Assembly: GCA_010645155.1 (NCBI GenBank)
Contig: JAAGOF010000243.1
Coordinates: 466,960-530,959 of the forward strand
Reading direction: 5' to 3'
Length of the DNA: 64,000 nt
Source of the DNA: Tigriopus japonicus
Lineage: Eukaryota; Arthropoda; Copepoda; Harpacticoida; Harpacticidae
A model generated the notes under the pieces. That model did not search any database and was not told the origin of the DNA. It saw only the letters and a program-made list of their open reading frames with translations. The position numbers and the translations under genes are program-made. This document shows, in pieces, positions 21,002-33,640 of the stretch. The first letter of the stretch is position 1. Each line of letters opens with the position of its first letter.

Positions 21002-24000
21002 ATGACTCCATGGATCTGGAGTGCTTGGACTTTGTTCCTCATTTTTGTGATCCAAGTTGGCAGCGATCACCTTGTTCCATTAGATGTGATTGACACGCCC
21101 GGCTCTGGGCGTGTCATGGAAATGGAAAATTCTGAAGAGAACTTCGAAGTCGTGCCGTATCATGAGCTCTTCACGGCGTTATTAAAGAAACTAGAGATGT
21201 TTCGCAAATCAGATCCTTTCCAGTCGACCGAAGAAGTGTCTTTGCTCCCGAGATCCGATAGGAACACTTTCAATCCCAATCTTTCTTCAAATCTAAAACC
21301 AACTACACTTCCCCATGTAAGAACTAACCTTTGTGATAAAGATATTCTTAAACGAGTTTACGCTTCTACATTAGGTGTTTGGCGAGGCTGATCCAAGACT
21401 GAATCTTAATCATCATGGTCGCAAGAACGACCAATTAATTCCACCATTTGAACCCACTTTGAAATGGTTTGACCGCTCTCTTGGAATCTTGAAATCTTTT
21501 CCGGCAGAGCCCGCAAAAATCAGGCGAGCCTTTTTTCTCCAAGATCCACAAGTTTCGGAATTCTCTGATCTCAGTCGAAGGAACCTTTTTGCCAAAGAGC
21601 ACAATATCCCAGGTGATTTTTAGACATGTTTTAGTTGTACAAATAATGTTATGACAGCTCCTTTTCTTTATGGAAATAGTTCGTTCAGACTCATGTCCTC
21701 GCCTCAAGACTCCAAAGTGCGACCCTCGTGCTCCTTATCGATCCATTGATGGATTGTGCAATAATCTTCAGAATCCACTCTGGGGATCATTTTTGCACGC
21801 CTATCAACGTTTTCTAAAACCGGAATACTCAGATGGTAAGTTCTTGATTTTAGCATCTTAATTTTCTATTAATTTAGTCTGAAAAAGCTCAAGGTGTTTA
21901 CTGAATTTATCGAGTTTTATTTTCTTACTTCTATATTTATCTCTAAATAGTGCTGGAGAATCGGGCTGGAACTCTAAATGGTGCAAATAAATTAGCACTT
22001 AAAAAGAAAAATGTCATTTAAAAGATGTATACATTTTTGAACAATTTTTGACATTTTCAACATTTTTGAATTTGACAAAAGGTCAATCATATTGAGCTTT
22101 GATGAATTATTTGAAATGACGCACCTTCTAAAACTAATGTTTGTGTTGGCTGGAACTGAAACGTTCAGCAATTGTGGTGGGCTCATTCATTCTTTCTAAA
22201 GAACCTTTTAAAACTTTAGTTTCCCGTGCAAACCCATTACATTTAATTTTCTGTATTTACTGATTCTTCCGGTGCAACTTGAAACGGAACAATATTGAAT
22301 TGACTCTCAACCTTTGCTCTAGAACTAATTAAAATGTCAACTCTTGCACATCTCAGAAACATTATTTTGTAAAAACTAACATCAGAGTGTCTTGTATTCA
22401 ATTATTGTTATAACTAAGAGAAGTGAGTTTTTTGTGCTTTTGGATGATTAATATTTTCAGGGTGACCTAGAAAGATTTGGATGTCATTAAAATAGTGCCT
22501 AAAAGCAAAACTTCGGAGGGAAAGAATTGTGGAAATAGAATCGGCATCTGACATCTGAGATTTGGCATAAAATGAAGTTAAATTTATGGGAAATGACAGA
22601 GTTTGAAAAAAAAAAAGATATTTCTTCCCGGTTTTTTTCATCTCGCCAAAACCATATTTGGATAGCTTCTAATTAGCTCAAGTTCCGCACTTGAATTCTT
22701 GGATTCCAATCATCGAAGGAAATTTGTCTCCATAATTTGACTCAAGACAATGATAAGTAAAGGACAAGACAAGCTGTATTTCATAAATCGGATGGACATT
22801 GAGAAGCACGCAAAAAATACGAGAAAGTTTTCTTTGTCTTCCATTTATAGCCGTTTTAATGAAAAACTATACAGTGCATTGTACTTGGTTTTCAAAATCT
22901 GATCCATCATGGTATTCAATTATTTCACTGACACTTTAAAGAAGAGCCCTTTTCCCGACAAGATGTCTGTCGCTGTGTCTATGTTGAAGACTTGAACAAC
23001 TTGTCTCTCAAAGATCGCATGACCCTCAAACGGAACTTTGGATTGTCTAGGTTCTAGAGAGAGAGATTAGATCATTGAACATCTTTCTTTTATTTGAAGG
23101 GAAAATACTGCCTCGTGGAGCTCGATACGATAGCCAAAAAGGCTATCTCTCGGTCCTTCCCAATCCTCGACAGATCAGCGCCAACTTCCATATCAATCGA
23201 AACATCTCGGATCCGACTCACTCTCATATGTTGATGCAATTTGCACAATTCATCGCACATGACCTCACTGGTTTGGCACGAGATGGTTGGTGATCAGTTC
23301 ATGTGCTGATTGCAAATATTTCAGAACATAACTCCATTCTTAATTGACCATCAGATTATGATTGTTGCAAACCCGAGTTCCAAACCATGTTCCAATGTTT
23401 TCCCGTGGATCTCAGAGGTGACGCCATCTTTTCGAGATTCAACAAAACGTGCATGACCTTCACACGATCAAATTGGGATTGTCAGTCCAATGTTCCTTGG
23501 ATGGAGCAATTGAATGGAGCCACCTCATTCATCGATGGCTCCAATATCTATGGGAGTAATCAAGCGAAATCTCTTCTCATTCGGGGTGGGGAAAACAGAC
23601 GCGGCGGATTATTAGTGGAAAACCCAAAGTTGAACCGTTTCAACATTCCAACGCGAGAAGATTTAGGTAAGTTCGTCGACGACGATGATGATCAAGATAT
23701 TTCGGGTCCCGTTGCAATAAATTACATCTCTGAAGGCTTGCCATCAAACGATCCTGAAGCTGGGAGTGACTTCATCTCGGGTGATTCAAGGAATGCTCTT
23801 CAACCCACTCTGTTATCGTTGCACAATCTGTTCTTGTTGGAACATAATCGAATCGCCCGATCAATCCTCAAGGCCATGAGGGGAAAATTGGACCACCTCA
23901 ATGAGAAAGATCGAGACGAGTTGCTTTTTCAGGTATCATATTTATTCTATTTATCTATTTGCTTGAGCTCAGAATGAACGTCATCAGCCAATTTTCTAGC

Positions 24001-27000
24001 CATTTATAACTGGCTGACCGCAAAATGAATGCCAAAGGCCAAATGGTTTTTGATGTCACGAACGTGTTGCACTTACTGAATCTGATGCCAACATATTTTG
24101 CACTACTTAGCTATACCAAATCTCATTAGTTTTCGCAATCTATCGAGGCTGTCAAGCTTCAACCGACACGGTTGATTTGATTGCAAACATACTTGATTGT
24201 GTTTTGGAAGCACGAATTCGTTTTGGTGTTGTGAAGATCTCCATTTAATTATTGCATGACCAACTTGAGTGGCCTCTGGGTTGCCGTTGGGTTTGAAGCC
24301 CTTTCATTAAATCATTACCCAAGATCAGGTGGCAAATGAGTTCTTCTCCATTCTCGCCTCTTCATGATAATAATATGGTGTTGTTGTTTTTTCTTTCGTG
24401 AACCCTTTCCCTCGGCAGGAATCTCGGCGGATTTTGATTGCGCAACTTCAGGCAATTGTATACAAAGAGTTCCTGCCTTCGATCATCTCGCCAGATCAGT
24501 TGGAGAGGCACGGGGTGCATTTCATGGAGGATTGCGAATACCTACCCCTAATTGACCCCACGGTCAGAAATGAGTTTTCCACCGCCGCCTACCGCTTCGG
24601 TCATTCACTGGTCCAGGTATGTATGAATCAACCATCCAAACACACTAACGCTGCTGCTAATAGAGATGGGCGAAACATTCTGCATGGATGTTTGAAGAGG
24701 ATAGGAATTCGATTACAGTGTGAATGACAAGCATTGTAGATTTGATATCCTCATCGAGGACGTTTGTCCTGGAAGTTTATGAGTCTTGCTAATGAGAACT
24801 TTGTTCCGTCATTGTCTAATCATTTACAATGTTAAACATGCAATCCTCGGCACAATCCTGAAGCAAATTTGTAACACCTAGCTGAGAGAACTTAGGATAT
24901 GAATGAGAAATGATGAAATATTCAACTTCTATCCTATCTTACAAGTCTTCAAAAATTGAAAAAAACTATGCAACTAAAACAAGTTTCGGCCATCACTAAT
25001 ACCCGTCTTTGCCACCCTTTGCCCATTGTTATTACATTCCTTTAACCTACCCCTATGGATACAAAGCCATAAATTGGCACTCTGGGCATGACTCAAGCCG
25101 ACGCAGTGACCAAGATATATGGGCATTTTATCTCGGCGAAAGTTTTTCAATGGTTCGAGAAAAAAGTGGTTCCTTGCACTCCTGTTTGCCCAAGGAACAT
25201 CACATTGCTTCATATTCACTGTATGTAGTCACTTGTTCTACATCCGGTTATATGTTGATTGCCATCGACATGGTCGGTTCATTTAAAATCACTGACAATG
25301 ATGCCTAATGTTATAAGGTAAAATGACCAGGCAATCACCGTCGTACCCAATAATTAGAAGTCATGATCACGATCAGATCATGCTAGTAATGATGGTAATA
25401 TTAATAATAACGAGGATAGAGGAGTGTGAGGTCGAGCTTGACCTTACGATCAGATCAAGCTCCATTCACGTCGGATTGCATAACCACGATTAGGAAGGAA
25501 ATCTATTCTTGGGATTACGCACCATGTACTATTAAAAAGAAATTCCTTTGTTCCATCACAGCTTGATGGCATGATGAAACGATGACGAGAAGAAGATAGC
25601 GGCATAACCTGAACAAGATAAGGATAAAACAAGACATAAGAAACCCTTTTCCCAAAATTGCGCAGAAAGAAACGAATGTCAGAATCTTAACAAGAGTACA
25701 GTATCTCTTTTTGAGAGTGCTTGTTTTCTTCCGTGATTTGGATGACGCTAAACGGACCCTGACGTACTTCTCAGACCAACCGCTGTTGTGACCTTGACTC
25801 TCCGTCATGGCCAAAAGGGCCTTATCAATGAATAATCCAACTACATTGGTACAGTAGTCCGAGCAAAACTGACCGCTACATTCGAATGCGTTGATCATGT
25901 GTCCATGGCCTCTGAACACAAAACCTGATTTGGAAGAAGTCAAGGCCATTCCATCTCCTTTGCATGTCGATTTTTCCAGCCAGTTTCACTTTCTCAAGCA
26001 TTCCTCCCAAACCGCCATGTCACTATTTCTGTCATTAAAAGCTTCCAAGATGATGATGACTGATGCCTAGTGAGGTAACAGTATTATTTCTGGTAATGGG
26101 GATGCTGAATCATGGATCCAGTCATCATGCGGGATAATGATCCTGAGAATTTGGAAAGACTAGGTCAACTTCCGGGTGTGGACATATAACTGCTATTTGA
26201 GCTCGAGTTGTATCAAAGCAAGAGCGGCATGGAACACGCCCATTCTCACATGGCATTAAGAACCGCTATGGACTCGATTTTAGGTTGAATTTTGCAACAC
26301 CACATGGCTGAACCAATTAGGAACCATCTTATTTTTCCGCTAACGGCTGAGTCATTCCCACCTGTGGACAATTGTGATGCCAGATAATGTCAATTTGTGC
26401 CAAAATTGCCCTCCCGTTCTTTTGTCAGCAAATGTTACGTGGAGCCCTTTTCAAAAAAAGTGACAAAACCACACTGACCAATGCCAAAGGCAGCTCCAAT
26501 TATGCAATAATTGCGGTTTATGGGCATGCATTGTGAATGCTTGGAGTCGATTGAATGTTCACCAATATGATTCTAACACATTTCAGGACATTTTCCAAGG
26601 CCGAGGTCAACCTTGGCGTCTTAGTAATGGCTTTGCCGACCCAACCTTCGCCATTCGAAAAGAGGGTTTGGGCTTCGAAAACGAGATTTCGGGGGCGTGT
26701 TCCCAAGCTCAACAATCTCTGGACCGATTCATGTCTTCTGAACTGACCAACAAACTCTTTGCCAATAAAAAGATCCTGGGCCAACGACGAGGTGAGACAA
26801 TGACACTTTCAATCCCGTTTAATAACCCAACATTCAAATGCGGTTGGTTAGCCATATTTAAAGCTCGTGGCCACGACTAATGAGTCCTTGTTTCACAATA
26901 TTCCTTTATTACCCCCGATTTCTAGCACTGGAAGCGGCGTCAGATTTGGCGGCCACGAATATTCAACGCGGGAGAGATCACGGAATTCCGTGTTATAACT

Positions 27001-30000
27001 CTATTCGTAAGTTCATTGGTTTGAGATCCATCCACTCGATGTCGGATCAGCCAGAGGAGATCGCCTGGCGCAATTGGGAGGCTTTGGTGAAGATCTACCG
27101 AAAACCAGATGACATTGATCTGTTCACGGGTGGATTGGCGGAAGATCCATTACCAGGTGGGTGCTACCACTAGTATCCAGCATATCTACTCCCTCCACTG
27201 TTCTGAGAAGTTTGGGATTGTCTACATTTTCTTTCGCCCACGATTAGTTCAAGAAGGCCGCCCGGCCAACGAAGGGAAATTCAATTTACAATAATTAGTT
27301 GAGCCGGAGAATTTCTCATTTTGGTAAAACCACTTCGCCCACTAAATCCCAAGTCAAAATTAACACTCAAGAGCTGATCTTCCCGCTAGGAGAGAGAGAA
27401 AAAAATATCTTCAGCGTCATGGAAGGCCATTGTAGTGGATCAAGCTCGCCTCTTTCATGGCTGCTAATGTAATCAAGGTCCCTTTTGTGAGCTTTTTTTA
27501 GTGTCTGCTAGCTGTTAGCAGGTGTAATTAATTTATCATCGCTTTACACGGAGTTTAAAGAAGATCCACGATGCTTAAAGCGCAAAACGCTCTGAAAGTA
27601 CAAACAAACTTGTTAAAAGTGTACTTTATCTCCGTGTTGATCTTTGAAACGCTTGAAGGATTGTGGCTTTAATTTGATTATGCAATAACCCTTTTCTAGA
27701 CCCTTAGCCATCAAATTCGAGTGATTCCATGAACAATGTATAAGTTATGGTGGTAAAGCCACAACAGTTACGGACAAGATTGATCAGATAAGAAGCAATT
27801 TGGTCTCCACATAACCACGTTTTAACTGACTACTCTCACTCTTTCTTGAGCACTAAAAATATCATTATGCCTATTCCACTATCAAACAGTCATGAACAAT
27901 TTTTGGGCCTGTTTTCTTTGTTTTGATTTCAACGCGGTATTTGCAAATTCTACATTTAATGCAAATTTTCATCAAAATTCTTACTTACTAGCTTACAACA
28001 AAAATGCAATATTTTTTCAATAGTACACAACACAATCCGATAACTCAACCTTTTTATTGGAAACCGGTTTCCTTCCGCAATCGAGTAAGAAATTCAAAAT
28101 TAGGTTAAATAGGCCTAGTGTTAATGCTTTTTTACTATCTGTTAGTGTATTTTAAGAAATCAATATTTTTGGTTTCGGTTGTAGAGTAGGCAAAAGTGTT
28201 TTATATCAACGTGAGCTTTTCAAATGGGTGTATCCCTAAAAATCATAACTAAATAGTTGATGTCATATATTTTTACTTGGGGAAAAATAAGACATTTTTA
28301 AGTGAAACTTTACCACACAACACTTTCAATTCAAGGGCGCTTTTGAATTACGCAGCGGTTTGAGATGCAAGTTTTTGTCGGACAAATCCATCAAGGTTCT
28401 ACAAATAAGCATTTGAGACTCGTCCAAGATGAATTGAACCAAGTCTCTCGTATTATGTCCATCTCGATGGGTGGCTTGTTGTGCATCTTTCCAACCGACA
28501 GATATCTTGGGATTGCCACTTACCACCTGGATGTGTGTATACGTGTGTTTGAGATTTCGCAACTTCACAGTCATACATTGCCTGCTAAGCGATCCCACCC
28601 TCCGGAAAACGTCGGAAAACTCTTTGTAGGAAGTTGACAGATGATGAATTAATTGGACAGCTTTGTTTCAAGCCGACCAATAGGGGGTATTTGGGGTAAT
28701 TCGTAAAGACAGCTCGTTGTCCTGGACCAATCGTTCTTCCCAAACTTGGTCGATTCGACTGCCAAGGACTTGGCATGTCAAGCGCCAGAAGATTGAGTAA
28801 TTTAGAAAAATGGTACCTCCTCAACACTATTTTCTTCGGCGAACTTGATCTCTTTGTCCTTTTGGAGTTCATGTCTAACTTGAGTTGTGAGTCAGCGTTT
28901 TGAGTAATCAGGCTAGAGAAATTGAGGTGGTTGCATTTAAAGAGCATGCATGCACATTGCACAGTGACTTCAGTTTGAAATAGGAGGATCCTAATCCGTT
29001 AATCCTTGAATTGAGATCTTTTTCCACGCCCAAAACTATTCAGGACTGTATCATATCATGCAAAGAGACACACCCATGTTTTAAATACATTCTTAATTGT
29101 CTGACCTCGCTCATACAATAGAATACGATACGGTATGCAGCCTACTAGTGTTGAATCTTTTAGAGCTCGGCAAGACCAAGAAGAAAGTCTCTTCTTGCAA
29201 ATTGACGTTATTGCATGCAAAAAGTGGGGTGGGCGGCATGTCATAATTGCACTCTCATGTCACGGTTCGATCCTCATTCCAGGTGGATTGCTTGGACCCA
29301 CTTTTACATGGCTCATTTCGGAACAATTCCGATTTCTGATGCACGGAGACCGATATTTCTTTACCCATTCCAAAGGTCCTCATGCTCATGGGTTGCCAAA
29401 TTTGTTACAGGTAATTGGAAGCCCAACTTGGAATCGATAACAAGGCGCAAGTTATTTGCAATAATTCCAATTCATATCTGGACCAATATTAAATTAGTCA
29501 AATGGTCATCAGGCTTTTTGACTCAAACTTTTAGAAGTATTGCAGTTAACATGCGACGTAATATTTTGTTGTTCAAATCCAGTCGGAACGAATTGTAGAC
29601 AAATCAAGTTTCAAAAGTTTGACAATCGTACTTTTGCTTTTTTTTGTAGCGAATGATCATGTCCAGGCGTTTGAGCGACATCTTTTGCGAAAATACACGG
29701 ACCATTTCTCAATTGCAAAGAAATGCATTCTTATTGCCACACAGAGAAGCCAATAATCCCATGGTGTCTTGCAAGGACCACTCTCGCTCCAAATTGAATT
29801 TCGATCTAATCGCTCTAAATATTCTGGAGGAACGACATTTACTCACTGCCAAAGATCAATCGATGTTGAAAGCGGCCTTAAACGAGGATCATAGTCGTCA
29901 AGAGTTCAGGAGCAAGAATTCAAGGCATTCCAAAAAGGAAGATGGGACCCAAAAAACAGCGTCTGCTGAATTTGAACCTCCCTCCTGCATGAATTGCGAG

Positions 30001-31839
30001 ACTTTGAATGCCAAGACCCCAGAAGAGATCTCGCTCTCACACATTGCTCTTAATAAACCCATTAACAACCAAGAGGAACCTGACCAAAGCCGTGAATCCG
30101 CTGGGAGTTTAAGGAATCCAGAGTCGTTTAAAACACACTCTTGTGAAGCTTGTTCTCGAGAGGAAGTCGCTTCAGAACATCAGCAGGAGATGACTGGATT
30201 CTATGGACTCGATCAAGAGGAACAGGAACTTGAAAAGGCCAAGTTCGACAAGTTGGGAGATCATCATTCAAAAGAAGACGAGTACGACGTGCCAATCCAA
30301 GAGGATCCCAGTTACCAAAGCAATAATCCCATCCAGGGAAACGATATGTCAGACTGGCATGGTTTTGGCCAAACCCTCAGCAATTACAATGCCAGACAAC
30401 GTCAAACCATGAACCTACCGCAAAATTCCCAATACAACTCTGAAACCTCGGACAAACGGCCAAACCTTGACAATGACGATGAACATAGTCACCAAAGTGA
30501 ATCATTCCAACCAGATTTTTCCACCATTCAAATCAACGATATGTCGCATGAAACGACAAAAAACGATTTGAACATGGAAGAACAAACGGTGTTATTACAA
30601 TCGAACGAAGGTCACGAGCAAAGCCATTTCAAATATGAGACAAATGGAAAGGATTTCAATCCAATGGAACAGACACAGATTTTCCAGCCAGTGAAATCCA
30701 TGACTGCAAACGATGTCTCGTTTTCAGCTCAAAGCGAAACATGGGGCAATGGAGAAAACTCGTACCAAATGCAACCGGATCAAATCGAACCCGACGAAAG
30801 TAGCACGTCTCCCCAGTCGTATAATCATCATTATGATGATGATCATAACGATGCTGTGACAAGTAGTTCAATGGAACAAATCCCACACGATGACAAAATC
30901 AAGTCTTTTATGAGCACAACACACGATCCAAACATGTCTGAGCATTTTGAAGATAATCCATTTTTTAATCGAGAATCGAGCGAAGGTCATTGGGCTGATT
31001 TTGAAACTGATCCACAATTTGCTGTTCAATCTGGCTCAAAAGAAGACATTCAATCAGATATTCTACCTCCACACGCATATCCCCCGCCGATCGAGTCAGA
31101 CAATAGACAAGATTGGGCTATGAAAGAAAACATGATCGTTTCAACCGAGGAGTCGTCAGTTGAAGAGCAATTTGAAGTTGACTCTGCTCCAACAGATAAC
31201 CAAATGGAGACCAAAATCGATTCCAGATTTCACTCCAATGGAGCCCAAATGGCCAGTTTGGGTTTCTTTCAAAATGACGCCATGCGAGAGGAGCTCAATG
31301 ACGTTTCTGCCAATGAAATGGCACTCGGAACAACGGAATGGATGGTCAATGAACATTCAAATGACGATCGTTTCCTCGATGGCGAGTCCAATCAGGCAAA
31401 TCTAATGGAGAATGATGGGTTTCCCATGGTTCAGTCCGAACGGGTCATTGCCGAAGAAACCGTTCGCAATCGGAACTCGATGACTTCGCCTGATATGGAA
31501 CTATTACATCCGATTGATGACATTCCTCAAGCGGATCGTGTTCGTGAGATGAATGGCGATCAAGACTCAAATGTGGCCATGGCTGATGCTAAACCTGATT
31601 CAGCCATGGTCAAATCCGAAGTTTGGGGTGGTTTGGATGGCAACTTGGAAGTGGAATGGAACTCTTTGCTCTCGGATCGAGTTATGGAGCATCACAATGA
31701 ACCAGTGGGATCGGATGGACAAGACGCGAATGACTGGAACCAAAATGAAATGGAGAGTGGTGATGAGATTACTTGGGAAGTGCCTGTAGATCAACAAGAA
31801 CAAATTGGACTCCAAAGTCAGGATGTAAATGATACTTAG
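21002..31839 (+). CDS. Secreted animal heme peroxidase with long acidic C-terminal tail
   Basis: There are ten exons: 21002-21316, 21375-21612, 21689-21835, 23100-23285, 23355-23932, 24419-24616, 26587-26791, 26926-27156, 29283-29410 and 29650-31839. All are GT-AG with matching phases, giving 1,471 residues. A signal peptide (about 1-22) precedes a ~160-residue propeptide-like region. The peroxidase domain runs from about 187 (YRSIDGLCNN) to about 783. Key residues: Gln283, distal His287 (AHDLT), catalytic Arg441 (GDSR), EHNR (458-461), proximal His550 (YRFGHSLVQ) and QRGRDHG (636-642). The two acidic residues that bind heme covalently in myeloperoxidase are replaced by Ala286 and Leu444. After NPMVSC the last exon continues for about 680 residues rich in Asp, Glu, Gln, Asn, Ser and Met, without a recognisable domain. 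The family oxidises substrates with H2O2; arthropod relatives act in cuticle or chorion crosslinking and immunity. Substrate unknown. Confidence 0.92.
21836..23099 (+). other. Peroxidase intron 3 (1.26 kb)
   Basis: AT-rich intron with donor GTAAGT and acceptor TTTGAAG. No exon-like open frame or repeat was recognised within it. Confidence 0.6.
24617..26586 (+). other. Peroxidase intron 6 (1.97 kb)
   Basis: Intron between the proximal-His exon and the next domain exon. It contains only unsupported open frames on both strands (for example 25515-25949 minus). A local cluster of GATCATGATC-type palindromic words lies near 25365-25480. No clear transposon ends. Confidence 0.55.
27157..29282 (+). 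other. Peroxidase intron 8 (2.13 kb)
   Basis: Intron between the QRGRDHG exon and the GGLLGPTFTW exon. On the minus strand, two overlapping open frames (28962-28585 and 28598-28326) have a more protein-like composition than neighbouring DNA, but no family was recognised. The rest is AT-rich. Confidence 0.5.
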
Positions 31840-31883
31840 CAGAGACCCTTTTGAAACTCTCAGTCCCCAGATCAATGATACTT

Positions 31884-31889
31884 AATAAA
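31884..31889 (+). terminator. Polyadenylation signal of the peroxidase
   Basis: An AATAAA hexamer 45 bp downstream of the stop codon supports the long last exon as the true 3' end of the gene. Confidence 0.6.
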
Positions 31890-33640
31890 TCGTGGAGTAC
31901 CGAACAAAAGGTCGACCGAAGGGTCATGCTGTCAATAATTAATTGAACAGGAAAGGACAATGCCCCGTTTGGTAATAATGCGATCGTAGAACGAAGTCAC
32001 GAGTTCTTGAGGTTTTGAGAACCGTTCGCAATCATCGAACTAACCTCTCTCAAAGACTGACTTGTGAGCTCACTCTCAAGTCTCAATCCAAGAATAACCT
32101 ACCCGAATTAGATTCAAGGATGGTTCTTGTTCGTTTCATCGAACCAGCAATTCCGTGAAGTGTTGGTTGCCATTTGAAGGCAATCTTCCACCTTTGAGAT
32201 TGATCTCAGCCTCACGTTTCTACAATTTCCTGATTGCACTCTTCAGGTTCTACCAAGCAGGCTAAGATTCAAGAAACCTGACTTGAGCCAATATCCCAAA
32301 CTACAAAATAGTTACAGCACAGCAAATACGCACGATTATTTTTTTGACTCCTCCTGAAACGGGTGACTTAATTACTCCCACTCAATTTTGAGATTCTAGC
32401 AAGGAGGGAGGGGTTCCTAAGCCATCAACCATGAAAAAGATGAACTGAAACCAAAGTACACATGTGAATGGTATTTGTTGAGGCTTAGACTTTGGTGACG
32501 GAATAAGTCATTGAACCAACAGGACTGAAAGTTAGTTGATGTGATCTAAAATGACTTTCCGACCTCAATGTACCTTCAAAATGGTGGGAAACTTCATGTG
32601 AAACCCCAAGATAATGACCATGACGGATAACTCGTGGAATGAAGTTTAGGATAGGCTTAAAGTCGCTTGTTATCAACATTAGCCAACGTACTTCCACCTT
32701 TGTCGCCAGATGCTGAATAAGAACGAGTACAGAGCTCAAAATGGGTTCAAAAATTTAGCTAAAGATGGCCTATTCAGTGGCAACAAGAGGCAGTGTGTTT
32801 TTTGCCTCCCATCATGACTTTGAAAATTGCCAAAGGAATATGCGATATTTATCAATCGATCTAAATTATATATTCCAATCGGTATCAGGTACCTTTGAAC
32901 AAAGACATCAACCACGGAGCGTTATGGAATCTCCAACTTGGACAGAAACCAATGGTTACAACTGGATCTAATTTTGGCCAGTCACACATGGACAAATAAC
33001 GATTGTTTCAGGCAAATCTGAAGCCCTTAGAGCCTGGTAAACCGAACCAAGAAGGAGGCATTTTAACCACAAGACTAAAGTAACAGGTGCTAGTTTTTCA
33101 TTGTCATTACAACCACCAACAATGCATGACATTTCAAACTAGCGAAAAGAAGAAAGAGCATTCCGTGCATTAGGCACTTGATGCTTAGTGTGGATTTTAT
33201 AACAAAGATTTCAAAAAAGCGTCGCTAACTGCAAACCAACCACAATGATTCAAGAGATCAAGTTCCCTTGAAAAACTTGGCAACACTTCCGAATCATCAA
33301 ACTCAACCTTGAGACCTTGACATTGAATCAGAGATTTTTGATGGCGAATTTCGATCATCGATGATTCTCACTATTCCCTTCCTCTCATAATAGGGCCGCA
33401 ATTGAAAAAAAAGTTAATTGTCCAAATGTCAGGAAGAAGTCAGGGTCGGTCCTTGTGATCAAATTGCAACCACCGTCCCGCTTAAGTTGATTAATGCCCG
33501 CTAATTGCAATCAAAAGCCAATTCCATGTTCAAGATTGTATTACGCTTAGTTATCTACACACAACAGATTAGACGGGCTACAATGTGGATACATTTACGA
33601 TAACAAGGCTTGGATGATGAAGGGGTTAGTTTAAAAGTCG
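31890..33640. other. Intergenic, no gene seen
   Basis: 1.75 kb between two convergent genes (peroxidase + and PTB adaptor -). Only short unsupported frames (for example 32485-32739 minus). No repeat ends recognised. Confidence 0.55.

Noticed and set aside
29653..31839. Tail exon as an independent gene starting at the ATG at 29653
   Set aside because: The exon starts with peroxidase-domain sequence (SDIFCENT, QRNAF) and a good acceptor in matching phase, so it belongs to the peroxidase.
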